Positions 49,504 through 57,711 of a stretch of DNA of 64,000 nt are shown here, one piece after another. The position numbers and the translations under genes are program-made. Source of the DNA: Anaerostipes sp. (GTDB lineage Bacteria; Bacillota; Clostridia; Lachnospirales; Lachnospiraceae); contig NZ_JAGZSD010000011.1 in the NCBI RefSeq assembly GCF_018381315.1, positions 1 to 64,000 of the forward strand, written 5' to 3'. Positions within the stretch are counted from its first letter, which is position 1. Every line of letters starts with the position of its first letter. The notes under the pieces were generated by a model. That model was not told the DNA's origin, did not search any database, and saw only the letters and a list, made by a program, of their open reading frames with translations.

Positions 49504-49550
49504 ATCCCTGCGTTTCTGAATTATGGTATAATCAGAAACGCAGGGATTTT
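49504..49550. terminator. 16-bp hairpin between subtilase and thiM, with promoter in loop
   Basis: ATCCCTGCGTTTCTGA (49504-49519) and its exact complement (49532-49547), then TTTTG. It ends the subtilase gene. The loop holds TGGTATAAT (49524-49532), an extended -10. Confidence 0.85.
49524..49532 (+). promoter_or_regulatory. Extended -10 for thiMED inside the hairpin loop
   Basis: TGGTATAAT matches TGnTATAAT. No good -35 lies at the proper distance, consistent with extended -10 use. Only 48 bp separate it from the thiM start, too short for a TPP riboswitch. Confidence 0.55.
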
Positions 49551-49580
49551 GTTGTAAATCATCACGTAGGAGGAATTTTT

Positions 49581-50396
49581 ATGTATGAGAACATATTACA
49601 TAATGTAAAAAAGCATCCGTCGCTTGTCCACTGCATCACCAATTATGTGACTGTCAATGATGTGGCCAACATGGTACTGGCATCCGGCGGTTCACCTATC
49701 ATGGCAGATGACAAAAGTGAGGTGGAAGAGATTACAAGTATCTGTACCTCACTTGTGATCAACATCGGAACACTCAACGCCAGGACGGTTGAGGCTATGG
49801 TATTGGCCGGGAAAAGGGCCAATGTACTGGGACATCCGGTTATTTTGGATCCGGTGGGAGCCGGGGCATCCAGTATGAGAACAGAGACGGTAAAACGACT
49901 TTTAAAAGAGGTTCAGTTTGATGTCATCCGGGGAAATATTTCCGAGATCAAGACGGTATTTGCAGGCAGCGGGGCAATGTCCGGTGTGGATGCAAGCGAA
50001 GCGGATGCTGTGACGGAAGAGAACCTTGGGGAAGTAATAGATATGACAAAGCGTTTATCTGCACAGACCGGAGCAGTCATTGTAGTTACAGGGGCTGTTG
50101 ATATCGTGTCCGACGAGCGCAGTTCTTTTATTATAAGAAATGGCGATCCCATGATGTCAAGGATCACCGGAACCGGATGTATGCTTGACGGAGTTATTGC
50201 CGGTTTTGTGGGATCCAATCAGGACAGGGTTTTAGAGGCAGCGGCAGCTGCGGTGTGTGCTGTGGGATACTGCGGGGAGAAAGCCAGGGCAAAATGCGGC
50301 GGCACATCTTCCATGAGGATGCACCTTATAGACGCAATGAGCAGGTTAACAGCAGAGGAACTGGAAAGAGGTGCAAAAGTTGAAAACAGAAGCTGA
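49581..50396 (+). CDS. thiM: Hydroxyethylthiazole kinase
   Basis: A 271-residue ribokinase-like enzyme phosphorylating 4-methyl-5-(2-hydroxyethyl)thiazole in thiamine salvage. Motifs are HCITNYVTVNDVAN, GNISEI and the ATP site with catalytic Cys in RITGTGCMLDG. AGGAGG precedes the ATG. It is first in thiM-thiE-thiD, a salvage operon without the synthesis genes thiC or thiG. Confidence 0.96.
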   Translation: MYENILHNVKKHPSLVHCITNYVTVNDVANMVLASGGSPIMADDKSEVEEITSICTSLVINIGTLNARTVEAMVLAGKRANVLGHPVILDPVGAGASSMRTETVKRLLKEVQFDVIRGNISEIKTVFAGSGAMSGVDASEADAVTEENLGEVIDMTKRLSAQTGAVIVVTGAVDIVSDERSSFIIRNGDPMMSRITGTGCMLDGVIAGFVGSNQDRVLEAAAAAVCAVGYCGEKARAKCGGTSSMRMHLIDAMSRLTAEELERGAKVENRS

Positions 50397-51021
50397 GGCA
50401 ATGACCCTTTATGCAGTGACAGATTCTGCATGGACAGGGGAAAAAACATTGATGGAGCAGGTAAAAGATGCATTGGACGGGGGAATTACGTTTCTTCAGC
50501 TGCGGGAGAAGGAGCTGGATCATGATGCGTTTCTGAAGGAGGCCAAAGAGATGGCTGAACTGTCCAGACAGTACGGAGTGCCTTTTGTCATTAACGATGA
50601 AGTGGAGATTGCATTAGAGTGCGGCGCGGACGGCGTACATGTAGGACAGGAGGATATGGCTTGCCAAAATGCCAGAAAGCTTCTGGGACCGGATAAGATC
50701 ATCGGCGTATCTGTACATAATGTGGAGGAGGCTTTGAAAGCCCAGGCTGACGGGGCAGATTATCTGGGGCTTGGAGCGGTAAAAGCTACACCTACAAAAA
50801 CAGATGCCAAGGTAGTAGAATTCGGGGAAATTAAAAGAGTGTGCGATGCAGTGTCCATACCGGTGGTTGCTATCGGAGGGATTAAGAAAGATAATCTTAT
50901 GGAACTTCAGGGCAGCCATGTGGACGGAATTGCAGTTGTTTCTGCTGTTTTTGGGGCTGAGGACATCACACAGGAGACAAAAGAGCTGAGAAAACAGGCA
51001 GAGGAGATGAAGAGAAGATGA
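50380..51021 (+). CDS. thiE: Thiamine phosphate synthase
   Basis: A 213-residue TIM barrel joining HMP-diphosphate and thiazole phosphate. Family motifs are LQLREKELDHDAFL, VINDEVEIALECGADGVHVGQ, DYLGLGAVKATPTK and VAIGGI. The start is uncertain: TTG 50380 lies eight bases after GAGG and overlaps thiM by 17 bp; ATG 50401 would give a 206-residue protein. It is coupled to thiM on one side and to thiD by ATGA on the other. Confidence 0.94.
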   Translation: MKTEAEAMTLYAVTDSAWTGEKTLMEQVKDALDGGITFLQLREKELDHDAFLKEAKEMAELSRQYGVPFVINDEVEIALECGADGVHVGQEDMACQNARKLLGPDKIIGVSVHNVEEALKAQADGADYLGLGAVKATPTKTDAKVVEFGEIKRVCDAVSIPVVAIGGIKKDNLMELQGSHVDGIAVVSAVFGAEDITQETKELRKQAEEMKRR

Positions 51022-51800
51022 AAACAGTTTTAACCATTGCCGGATCTGACTGCAGCGGCGGTGCAGGAATTCAGGCTGATTTAAAGACCATGGATGCCCA
51101 TGGAGTTTACGGCATGTCAGCGATAGCGGCGCTGACCGCACAAAACACGATAGGAGTAGCAGATATTTATCATGTTTCAAAAGATTTTTTAGAACAGCAG
51201 CTGGATTGTATATTTACAGATATATTTCCCGATGCGGTCAAGATCGGAATGATACCGGAAAAAGAACTGATCCAGGCGGCGGCTGAAAAACTTAAGGAAT
51301 ATGATGCAAAGAACATTGTACTGGATCCTGTCATGGTGTCTACCAGCGGCAGCCGGCTGTTAAGTGAGGATGCCATCGGCTTTTTAAAAGAAACCCTGTT
51401 TCCGGCGGCTGATATTATTACGCCGAATGTGCCGGAAGCAGAAGTGCTGTCAGGAGTCCGAATCAGATCAAAGGAAGATATGCAGGAAGCAGCCGAAAAA
51501 ATAGGAGAGTACTTTGACGGATACATTCTGGTAAAGGGAGGACACTCTGTGGAAGATGCCAACGACTGCCTTTTTTATCGCGGAAAGAAAAAGATCTTCC
51601 GGGGCACGAGAGTGGAAAACGAAAATACACATGGGACCGGATGTACTCTTTCGTCTGCTATTGCATGCAATCTTGCCATGGGATGTGATATGGAGACAAG
51701 TATTCAGAATTCAAAGGAATATATTACCGGTGCACTGCTTGACGGTCTGGATCTGGGAAAAGGTAACGGTCCTTTAAATCATATGTATCGTCTGAAATAG
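51018..51800 (+). CDS. thiD: Hydroxymethylpyrimidine/phosphomethylpyrimidine kinase
   Basis: A 260-residue ribokinase-family enzyme that phosphorylates HMP and HMP-phosphate. The N-terminal GSDCSGGAGIQADLKTM and the C-terminal THGTGCTLSSAIAC (catalytic Cys, anion hole) are intact. ATGA overlap with thiE indicates coupling. It completes the salvage route from HMP and thiazole to thiamine phosphate. Confidence 0.95.
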   Translation: MKTVLTIAGSDCSGGAGIQADLKTMDAHGVYGMSAIAALTAQNTIGVADIYHVSKDFLEQQLDCIFTDIFPDAVKIGMIPEKELIQAAAEKLKEYDAKNIVLDPVMVSTSGSRLLSEDAIGFLKETLFPAADIITPNVPEAEVLSGVRIRSKEDMQEAAEKIGEYFDGYILVKGGHSVEDANDCLFYRGKKKIFRGTRVENENTHGTGCTLSSAIACNLAMGCDMETSIQNSKEYITGALLDGLDLGKGNGPLNHMYRLK

Positions 51801-51836
51801 AAGCAGTGCATGGTTTGCGGGAAAGGAGCTGAATTT

Positions 51837-52817
51837 ATGAGGAAAAGCCTGATCAGCCAGTTGGAAGTCATAACAGAGGAAGAACAGAGGATTCTGGATG
51901 GGAGAGATGTAAGCAAAACCTTATACACCACAAAAAAGACATTTGAGGTTGAGGCGGAAAAACTGCTGAGAGACGGGCGGCTGATCCAGGTGAGGACCCA
52001 TACAAGGTTTACCGACTTTCCGGAGCATAATCACAATTATATAGAAATGATGTATGTCTGTCAGGGGAAGATTACTCATTTTATCGGCGGCAAGGAAGTC
52101 ATCATGGAGGAAGGAGATTTTCTTATCCTGAATCAGCATGTCCGCCACAGCATCTGCTGTGCATCGAAAAAGGATCTGGGGATCAATTTTATCGCCCTTC
52201 CGGAATTTTTTGATATTCCGCTCCAGATGCTGCAGCGGAATAATGTTCTTGCTGATTTTCTTGTGGATACTCTGAGACAGAATTCTTTTTCCGAAAAATA
52301 TCTGCTGTTTAAGCTTTCCGGTATCCTGGAGATCGAAAATCTGATGGAGAATATCGTTTACTCTTTAAAAAACCTGGGGAAAAATGAAGAAAAGATGAAT
52401 CAACTGTCCATGGGACTTATGTTTCTGCACATCCTGAATCATATTGATAAGCTGGACTTCACATCTCCCCAAAACTATAAAGAAATTGTGCTTCAGACAA
52501 CGCTTAGTTATATCGACCAGCATTACAGGGAAGCCAATCTTTCTAAGCTGGCAGAGGATATGAACCAGTCCCTTTCTGTGCTGAGCCGGCTGATCAAACA
52601 AAATTTTGGGCATACATTTCAGGAACTGGTGCAGAGAAAAAAGTTTCAAAAAGCCATGACACTGCTGTCTGAGACAGACTTGGCTATCGCAGATATTGTG
52701 ACTGCAGTGGGGTATGAGAACAGCAGTTATTTTTACAGAAAGTTTAAAGAAAAATACCATATGTCCCCGAAAGAATACCGTTTAACCCACAGAAATGGGG
52801 AACAGATCAGACTATAG
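51837..52817 (+). CDS. AraC-family regulator, probable rhamnose activator
   Basis: A 326-residue regulator. The N-terminal cupin sensor (FPEHNHNYIEMMYVCQGKIT, EGDFLILNQHVRHSI) is followed by a C-terminal AraC domain (LSKLAEDMNQSLSVLSRLIK, VGYENSSYFYRKFKEKYHM). AAAGGAG precedes the ATG at 51837. The architecture and place before the rhamnose genes suggest a RhaS/RhaR-like activator responding to L-rhamnose. A strong terminator follows. Confidence 0.84.
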   Translation: MRKSLISQLEVITEEEQRILDGRDVSKTLYTTKKTFEVEAEKLLRDGRLIQVRTHTRFTDFPEHNHNYIEMMYVCQGKITHFIGGKEVIMEEGDFLILNQHVRHSICCASKKDLGINFIALPEFFDIPLQMLQRNNVLADFLVDTLRQNSFSEKYLLFKLSGILEIENLMENIVYSLKNLGKNEEKMNQLSMGLMFLHILNHIDKLDFTSPQNYKEIVLQTTLSYIDQHYREANLSKLAEDMNQSLSVLSRLIKQNFGHTFQELVQRKKFQKAMTLLSETDLAIADIVTAVGYENSSYFYRKFKEKYHMSPKEYRLTHRNGEQIRL

Positions 52818-52822
52818 AGAGC

Positions 52823-52850
52823 AAAAAGAAGCTTCCGGGCTTCTTTTTTT
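52823..52850 (+). terminator. Terminator after AraC gene
   Basis: AAAAAGAAGC (52823-52832) pairs with GCTTCTTTTT (52839-52848), followed by TT. Confidence 0.88.
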
Positions 52851-52862
52851 GTTGCATAGGAA

Positions 52863-52898
52863 CTTTGTCAAGTCAAAAAAAGACACTTCTTTCGTCAA
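52863..52898 (+). promoter_or_regulatory. Possible AraC-type direct repeat before the permease gene
   Basis: CTTTGTCAA (52863-52871) recurs as CTTTCGTCAA (52889-52898), about 26 bp apart and in the same orientation, as AraC half-sites often are. A -10 between the repeats is not obvious. Confidence 0.35.
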
Positions 52899-52929
52899 AC
52901 CACGTCCTAACTTTTGGGCGTGGTTTTTC
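52897..52929 (+). terminator. Second hairpin, in the leader of the permease gene
   Basis: AAACCACG (52897-52904) pairs with CGTGGTTT (52919-52926), then TTC TT. It lies 52 bases before the permease start. It is either a second terminator or an attenuator in the rha leader. Confidence 0.6.
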
Positions 52930-52980
52930 TTATACTTAATTCAGCAAAGGAAAGAACGAAATCAAAAGGAGGAAAAACAT

Positions 52981-54735
52981 ATGAATGCAGAGTATCGAAG
53001 GAAGGCATCGGCAGTACCGCCGGAAGACCGGCCGATTTCTAAAAAGAACATTTCCGGGCTGGGAAATTTCTTTGGGATTTACGGCGGCGAGCACATTGCA
53101 GCTACAGAGTTTGTTATTGGGGCTACGCTGGTAACCTGGGGAGTCAAGGCGACGGATATTTTCATCGGACTTTTTATCGGAAATATCCTGGCAACCCTGA
53201 CATATGCACTGATCTGTGCCCCGATCGGAGTCGACACGAGAGTTACTTTATATTCCTACTTAAAAAAGGTCATGGGGCCATACATGCAGAAAGTTTACAA
53301 TTTTGTCTGGGGCCTGGCATCCATAGCCATGGCAGCATCCATGCTGACTGTATCGGCATCGGCGGTCCGGGAGATTTTTGGAATCAGACTTCAGACCCAG
53401 TGGTATCCGACAGATATCAAATTTATCCTGGTGGTTATTGTACTTGGCATTATTGTCACTCTGGTAGCCGCAAACGGATTTGAAGCAGTGGCAAAATTCT
53501 CATCAGTCTGTGTGCCGTGGATGATCATTATCTTTGCAGCAGGAGTATTTGTAGTAGTTCCTGAACTGATTGAGGTGACGAACGGAGCAGCGGTACACAG
53601 CTTTGGGGATTTTATGAACCTGCTGAATACCAGTGTGTGGAACGGAGCAGTCATACCGGGCGGACAGAAGCTGGGAATCATTCATGTCATTGGATTTGCC
53701 TGGATGTGTAATCTGGCCTATCATGGCGGACTGAACGATATGGCATTGTTCCGCTATGCAAAGACTCCCAAATACGGATTTATTACCTCATACGGTATGT
53801 TCATAGGACATTTCTTTGCATGGGGAAGTGCGGGAATTATGGGAGCTACAGCTGCTGTCATTCTGAATAAGTCACTGCTTATTCTGGATTCAGGAGCCAT
53901 CACGGGTGCTGTTTTAGGGGCAACCGGTCTGCTGGCGGTTATCGTGGCAGGGTGGACAACTGCAAATCCAAACATTTATCGTGCCAGTCTTGCATTTGAG
54001 ACGATTTTTAACAAGATTCCTCTGAAAAAACTGACTTACATTATCGGAGCAGTCATGACTCTGGCAGCATGTTTCCCGATTACCATGAACATTATGGCCA
54101 TTGTAAATATTATCGTGCTTGTTATTCCGGCGATTGGGGCCATCATATTTACAGAGCACTGGATTATTCCGAAACTTGGGGGCAGCAGATACTGGGCTTC
54201 TTATAAAGGATGGAAGATTAATTATGCAGGGCTTCTGGCCTGGGCGGCGGCACTGGCTTTTGTGGCAGTTATGACGCTGACCGGGGCAATACATTCTTAT
54301 CTTTTGTTCCTGCCGACTTATATACTTGCGATGGTAAGTTATATTATTTTGGCGTGTGTTATGGGAGCCAGAGATGACTACACGGCACAACAAGAAGAAG
54401 ACCGGAAAGTACAGGAAGCTTTGGCGGAACTGATTGAGGAAGAGGATGAAAAGATCATTGAGTATGTTCCGAAACAGCCGGCTGCACAGAAAGCTGCGGC
54501 ATATATCTCTTATGCGGTTCTGGCAGCGCTTGGCGTGATGACACTGATGGTATTTGCCGGACATATAAGTGTTGAGACATGGAAGAGTCTATCCTTCCCG
54601 GTCACAATCTGTTATTTCATACTGGGAGGCACTGCGACTTATCTGAAATATGGGCTCACGGAAGTAAAAAAAGAAAACGGAGAACAGGAGGCAGAAAATG
54701 AAAATATACAAAGGATTCAAAATGAAGCTTTATAA
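52981..54735 (+). CDS. NCS1-type permease, candidate rhamnose transporter
   Basis: A 584-residue membrane protein with about 12 helices of the cytosine/purine/allantoin permease (NCS1) group (GATLVTWGVKATDIFIGLFI, YHGGLNDMALFRYAKTPKYG, GWTTANPNIYRASLAFE). There is a long acidic loop (EALAELIEEEDEKII) before the last two helices. I start at 52981, after AAAGGAGG. It overlaps rhaM by 38 bp. No other sugar transporter is in the operon, so it may carry L-rhamnose or a rhamnose-containing compound; NCS1 members usually carry nucleobases, so this is inferred from context. Confidence 0.82.
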   Translation: MNAEYRRKASAVPPEDRPISKKNISGLGNFFGIYGGEHIAATEFVIGATLVTWGVKATDIFIGLFIGNILATLTYALICAPIGVDTRVTLYSYLKKVMGPYMQKVYNFVWGLASIAMAASMLTVSASAVREIFGIRLQTQWYPTDIKFILVVIVLGIIVTLVAANGFEAVAKFSSVCVPWMIIIFAAGVFVVVPELIEVTNGAAVHSFGDFMNLLNTSVWNGAVIPGGQKLGIIHVIGFAWMCNLAYHGGLNDMALFRYAKTPKYGFITSYGMFIGHFFAWGSAGIMGATAAVILNKSLLILDSGAITGAVLGATGLLAVIVAGWTTANPNIYRASLAFETIFNKIPLKKLTYIIGAVMTLAACFPITMNIMAIVNIIVLVIPAIGAIIFTEHWIIPKLGGSRYWASYKGWKINYAGLLAWAAALAFVAVMTLTGAIHSYLLFLPTYILAMVSYIILACVMGARDDYTAQQEEDRKVQEALAELIEEEDEKIIEYVPKQPAAQKAAAYISYAVLAALGVMTLMVFAGHISVETWKSLSFPVTICYFILGGTATYLKYGLTEVKKENGEQEAENENIQRIQNEAL

Positions 54736-55015
54736 AGGCATGGAAGAGGAATATGAAAGACGCCACAATCAGCTGTGGCCGGAAATGAAAAATATGATCC
54801 ATGAATACGGCGGAAGCAATTATTCGATTTATCTGGACAGAGAAACCAACATTTTGTTTGGGTCTATAGAGATTGAGGATGAAGAAAGATGGAGCCAGGG
54901 GGCGGAGACAAAGATCAACCGGAAATGGTGGGACTTTATGGCAGACATTATGGAAACCAATCCGGATAACAGCCCTGTGAGCGCGGATTTGAGTCTGGTA
55001 TTCCATTTGGATTGA
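54698..55015 (+). CDS. rhaM: L-rhamnose mutarotase
   Basis: A 105-residue RhaM/RhaU-type protein interconverting rhamnose anomers. Family features are EEYERRHNQLWPEMKNMIHE with the catalytic His, SNYSIYLDRETNILFGSIEI, and the final WWDFMADIMETNPDNSPVS. The GGAGG inside the permease gene lies before ATG 54698; ATG 54722 is an alternative. It lies within the rhamnose operon. Confidence 0.92.
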   Translation: MKIYKGFKMKLYKGMEEEYERRHNQLWPEMKNMIHEYGGSNYSIYLDRETNILFGSIEIEDEERWSQGAETKINRKWWDFMADIMETNPDNSPVSADLSLVFHLD

Positions 55016-55031
55016 GCGGGAGGAAAAAGGA

Positions 55032-57698
55032 ATGGAAAAGTACTTTTTGGCAATTGATATCGGAGCTTCCAGCGGAAGGCATATTCTTGGATATCTGGAA
55101 AACGGAAAGATGAGGCTGGAAGAAGTCTACCGCTTTCCTAACGGGATGGAAACTGCAGACGGTTCTCTGTGCTGGAATACAGACGCTCTGTTTTATGAGA
55201 TCAGGCAGGGACTCAAGAAGTGCAGGGAAATTGGGAAGATCCCTTGCTGTATGGGCATTGACACATGGGCAGTGGACTATGTGCTGCTGGATGACCGGGA
55301 CCGTCCGATCGGAAAATCCTACGGATACCGTGACAGCAGGACCCAGGGCATGGACACGAAAGTATATGAGGAGATTTCATTAAAGCATTTGTATCAGAGG
55401 AACGGAATACAAAAACAAATTTTCAATACCATATATCAGCTTGTGGCAGACCGGGAACGGGAACCGGAACGCCTCAGGAGAGCTAAAAGCATGCTGATGA
55501 TTCCCGACTATTTTAATTTTCTCCTGACCGGAGTTAAGAAAACGGAGTATACCAACGCAACGACAACACAGCTGGTGGATCCAAAGACCAAAGATTGGGA
55601 TTTTGAATTGATCCGGCGCCTGGGATTCCCGGAAGATATCTTCCAGTCTATCGCAGTGCCGGGAACACTGGTGGGCAGCTTTACTGAGGAAATCAGAGAA
55701 GAAATCGGCTTTGACTGTCAGGTTGTGCTGCCGGCCACCCACGATACAGGGTCTGCTGTAGCAGCCATACCTACGGAGAAGGATGATGCCCTATATATTA
55801 GTTCCGGGACATGGTCACTGATGGGTACAGAACTTATGAAAGCAGACTTTTCTCCTGACAGCATGGAGGCAAACTTTACAAACGAAGGTGGCGTAGATTA
55901 CCGGTTCCGCTATCTGAAAAATATTATGGGGCTTTGGATGATCCAATCTGTAAAAAAAGAATTTGAGACAGAATATTCTTTTTCCTACATCTGCGAGATG
56001 GCCTCCAAAGAGACAATCCCTTCCATTGTTAACTGCAACGATGACAGGTTCCTGGCACCGGACAGTATGATTCAGGCAGTCAAGGATTACTGCAGGGAGA
56101 CGTTCCAGCAGGTGCCCGAGACAGAATGGGAGATTGCGGCAGTTATTTACAACAGTCTGGCAAAGTGTTACGAGAGAACTGTCAGACAGATGGAGGATCT
56201 GACCGGAAAAAAATACGAAAGGATCTACGTGGTCGGCGGAGGGGCCAACGCCCAATATTTAAACCAGCTGACGGCACAGTACACCGGTTGTGAGGTATAT
56301 GCAGGGCCTTCGGAGGCCACAGCCATTGGAAATCTGCTGGTGCAGATGCAGTATGACGGAAGTTTTCATAATTTAAAGGAAGCAAGGCGGTGCGTGGCAC
56401 AGTCGTTTGAGATTGAAGCGTATAAACCAGAAAATAAAGGAGGTAAAGCAATGACAGTGAAAGAAAGATATGAGGCAGCAAAAGAAAGTTATGCAAACAT
56501 CGGGGTAGATACAGATAAAGTGCTTGAGCAGCTGAAACATATTCCAATCTCTATACACTGCTGGCAGGGAGACGATGTAAATGGCTTTGAAGGTGACGGA
56601 GAACTTTCCGGAGGGATTCAGACAACAGGGAATTATCCTGGAAAAGCAAGGACACCGGAAGAATTAATGGAAGACATTGATAAAGCACTGAGTCTGATTC
56701 CGGGTAAACACCGGCTGAACCTGCACGCAAGTTATGCCATTTTTGAGGATGGATTTGCAGACAGAGATGTCCTTGAACCAAAACATTTTAAAAAATGGGC
56801 AGAGTTTGCAAAAGAAAGAGGACTTGGACTGGACTTTAATCCGACTTATTTTTCACATCCAAAAGCAGAGGCAGCAACACTCTCCAGTGAAGATGAAGAA
56901 ATCAGGAAGTTCTGGATCCGTCATGGCCAGGCATGTTTAAGGATCTCCGAATATTTTGCAGAAGAACTTGGCACACCTTGTACAATGAATATCTGGATCC
57001 CGGACGGTTTTAAGGATGTGCCCGCAGACAGGAAAGCACCGAGGGCAAGACTCAAAGATTCTCTGGACCAGATTTTATCCATTGGGTATGACAGAGAAAA
57101 GGTCAATGTAGCTGTGGAATCCAAAGTATTCGGTATCGGAATGGAGAGTTATACAGTAGGATCCCACGAATTTTATATGAATTATGCGGCAAAAAATAAC
57201 CTGCTCTGCCTGCTGGACAATGGACATTACCATCCGACGGAAGTGGTTTCCGATAAAATATCTTCCATGCTCCTGTTCTCTGACAAGGTTGCGCTCCATG
57301 TGACCAGACCGGTGCGCTGGGACAGTGACCATGTGGTGCTCCTGGATGATGAGACCAAAGAAATTGCAAAAGAGATTGTTATGAACGGACCGGAGCATGT
57401 GCTCCTCGCCTTAGATTTCTTTGACGCCAGCATCAATCGTATTTCGGCCTGGGTGGTAGGCATGAGAAATATGCAGAAAGCTCTGCTTATGGCAATGCTG
57501 AGACCAAACGGGACACTGGCACAGTTACAGGACAGGAGAGAATTTACTGAACTTATGGTAATGCAGGAAGAATTAAAGATGTATCCGGCCGGAGATGTGT
57601 GGAATTATTTCTGCGAGCTAAACGGAGTTCCCGGAAGAGAAGACTGGTTCAGAGAAGTGAAATCATACGAGACAGAAACGCTTTTAAAGCGCGGTTAA
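55032..57698 (+). CDS. RhaB-RhaA in-frame fusion: rhamnulokinase plus L-rhamnose isomerase
   Basis: An 888-residue frame. Residues 1-473 are a full rhamnulokinase (FGGY fold; LAIDIGASSGRH, ATHDTGSAVAAIP, GGGANAQYLNQLTA). Residues 474-888 are a full L-rhamnose isomerase starting MTVKERYEAAKESYANIG, with metal-site segments LDNGHYHPTE and LDFFDASINR. Both parts have normal family lengths. The junction codons are read from a complete SD (AAAGGAGG) and ATG, so no stop lies between the two. Adding one A to the AAAA run at 56430-56433 would place TAA just before that SD. The protein may be a bifunctional enzyme, or two proteins from one mRNA. Confidence 0.9.
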   Translation: MEKYFLAIDIGASSGRHILGYLENGKMRLEEVYRFPNGMETADGSLCWNTDALFYEIRQGLKKCREIGKIPCCMGIDTWAVDYVLLDDRDRPIGKSYGYRDSRTQGMDTKVYEEISLKHLYQRNGIQKQIFNTIYQLVADREREPERLRRAKSMLMIPDYFNFLLTGVKKTEYTNATTTQLVDPKTKDWDFELIRRLGFPEDIFQSIAVPGTLVGSFTEEIREEIGFDCQVVLPATHDTGSAVAAIPTEKDDALYISSGTWSLMGTELMKADFSPDSMEANFTNEGGVDYRFRYLKNIMGLWMIQSVKKEFETEYSFSYICEMASKETIPSIVNCNDDRFLAPDSMIQAVKDYCRETFQQVPETEWEIAAVIYNSLAKCYERTVRQMEDLTGKKYERIYVVGGGANAQYLNQLTAQYTGCEVYAGPSEATAIGNLLVQMQYDGSFHNLKEARRCVAQSFEIEAYKPENKGGKAMTVKERYEAAKESYANIGVDTDKVLEQLKHIPISIHCWQGDDVNGFEGDGELSGGIQTTGNYPGKARTPEELMEDIDKALSLIPGKHRLNLHASYAIFEDGFADRDVLEPKHFKKWAEFAKERGLGLDFNPTYFSHPKAEAATLSSEDEEIRKFWIRHGQACLRISEYFAEELGTPCTMNIWIPDGFKDVPADRKAPRARLKDSLDQILSIGYDREKVNVAVESKVFGIGMESYTVGSHEFYMNYAAKNNLLCLLDNGHYHPTEVVSDKISSMLLFSDKVALHVTRPVRWDSDHVVLLDDETKEIAKEIVMNGPEHVLLALDFFDASINRISAWVVGMRNMQKALLMAMLRPNGTLAQLQDRREFTELMVMQEELKMYPAGDVWNYFCELNGVPGREDWFREVKSYETETLLKRG
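56436..56453 (+). promoter_or_regulatory. Internal ribosome site and start codon for RhaA
   Basis: AAAGGAGG (56436-56443) is seven bases before ATG 56451, the natural first codon of RhaA. It would allow separate synthesis of a 415-residue RhaA even though the upstream frame stays open. Confidence 0.75.
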
Positions 57699-57711
57699 GA
57701 GGAGGAAGAGC

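Noticed and set aside
56451..57698. Treating rhaA as a completely separate gene and rhaB as truncated
   Set aside because: The frame is truly continuous in the given sequence and both halves are full length, so I report one fused frame with an internal start.
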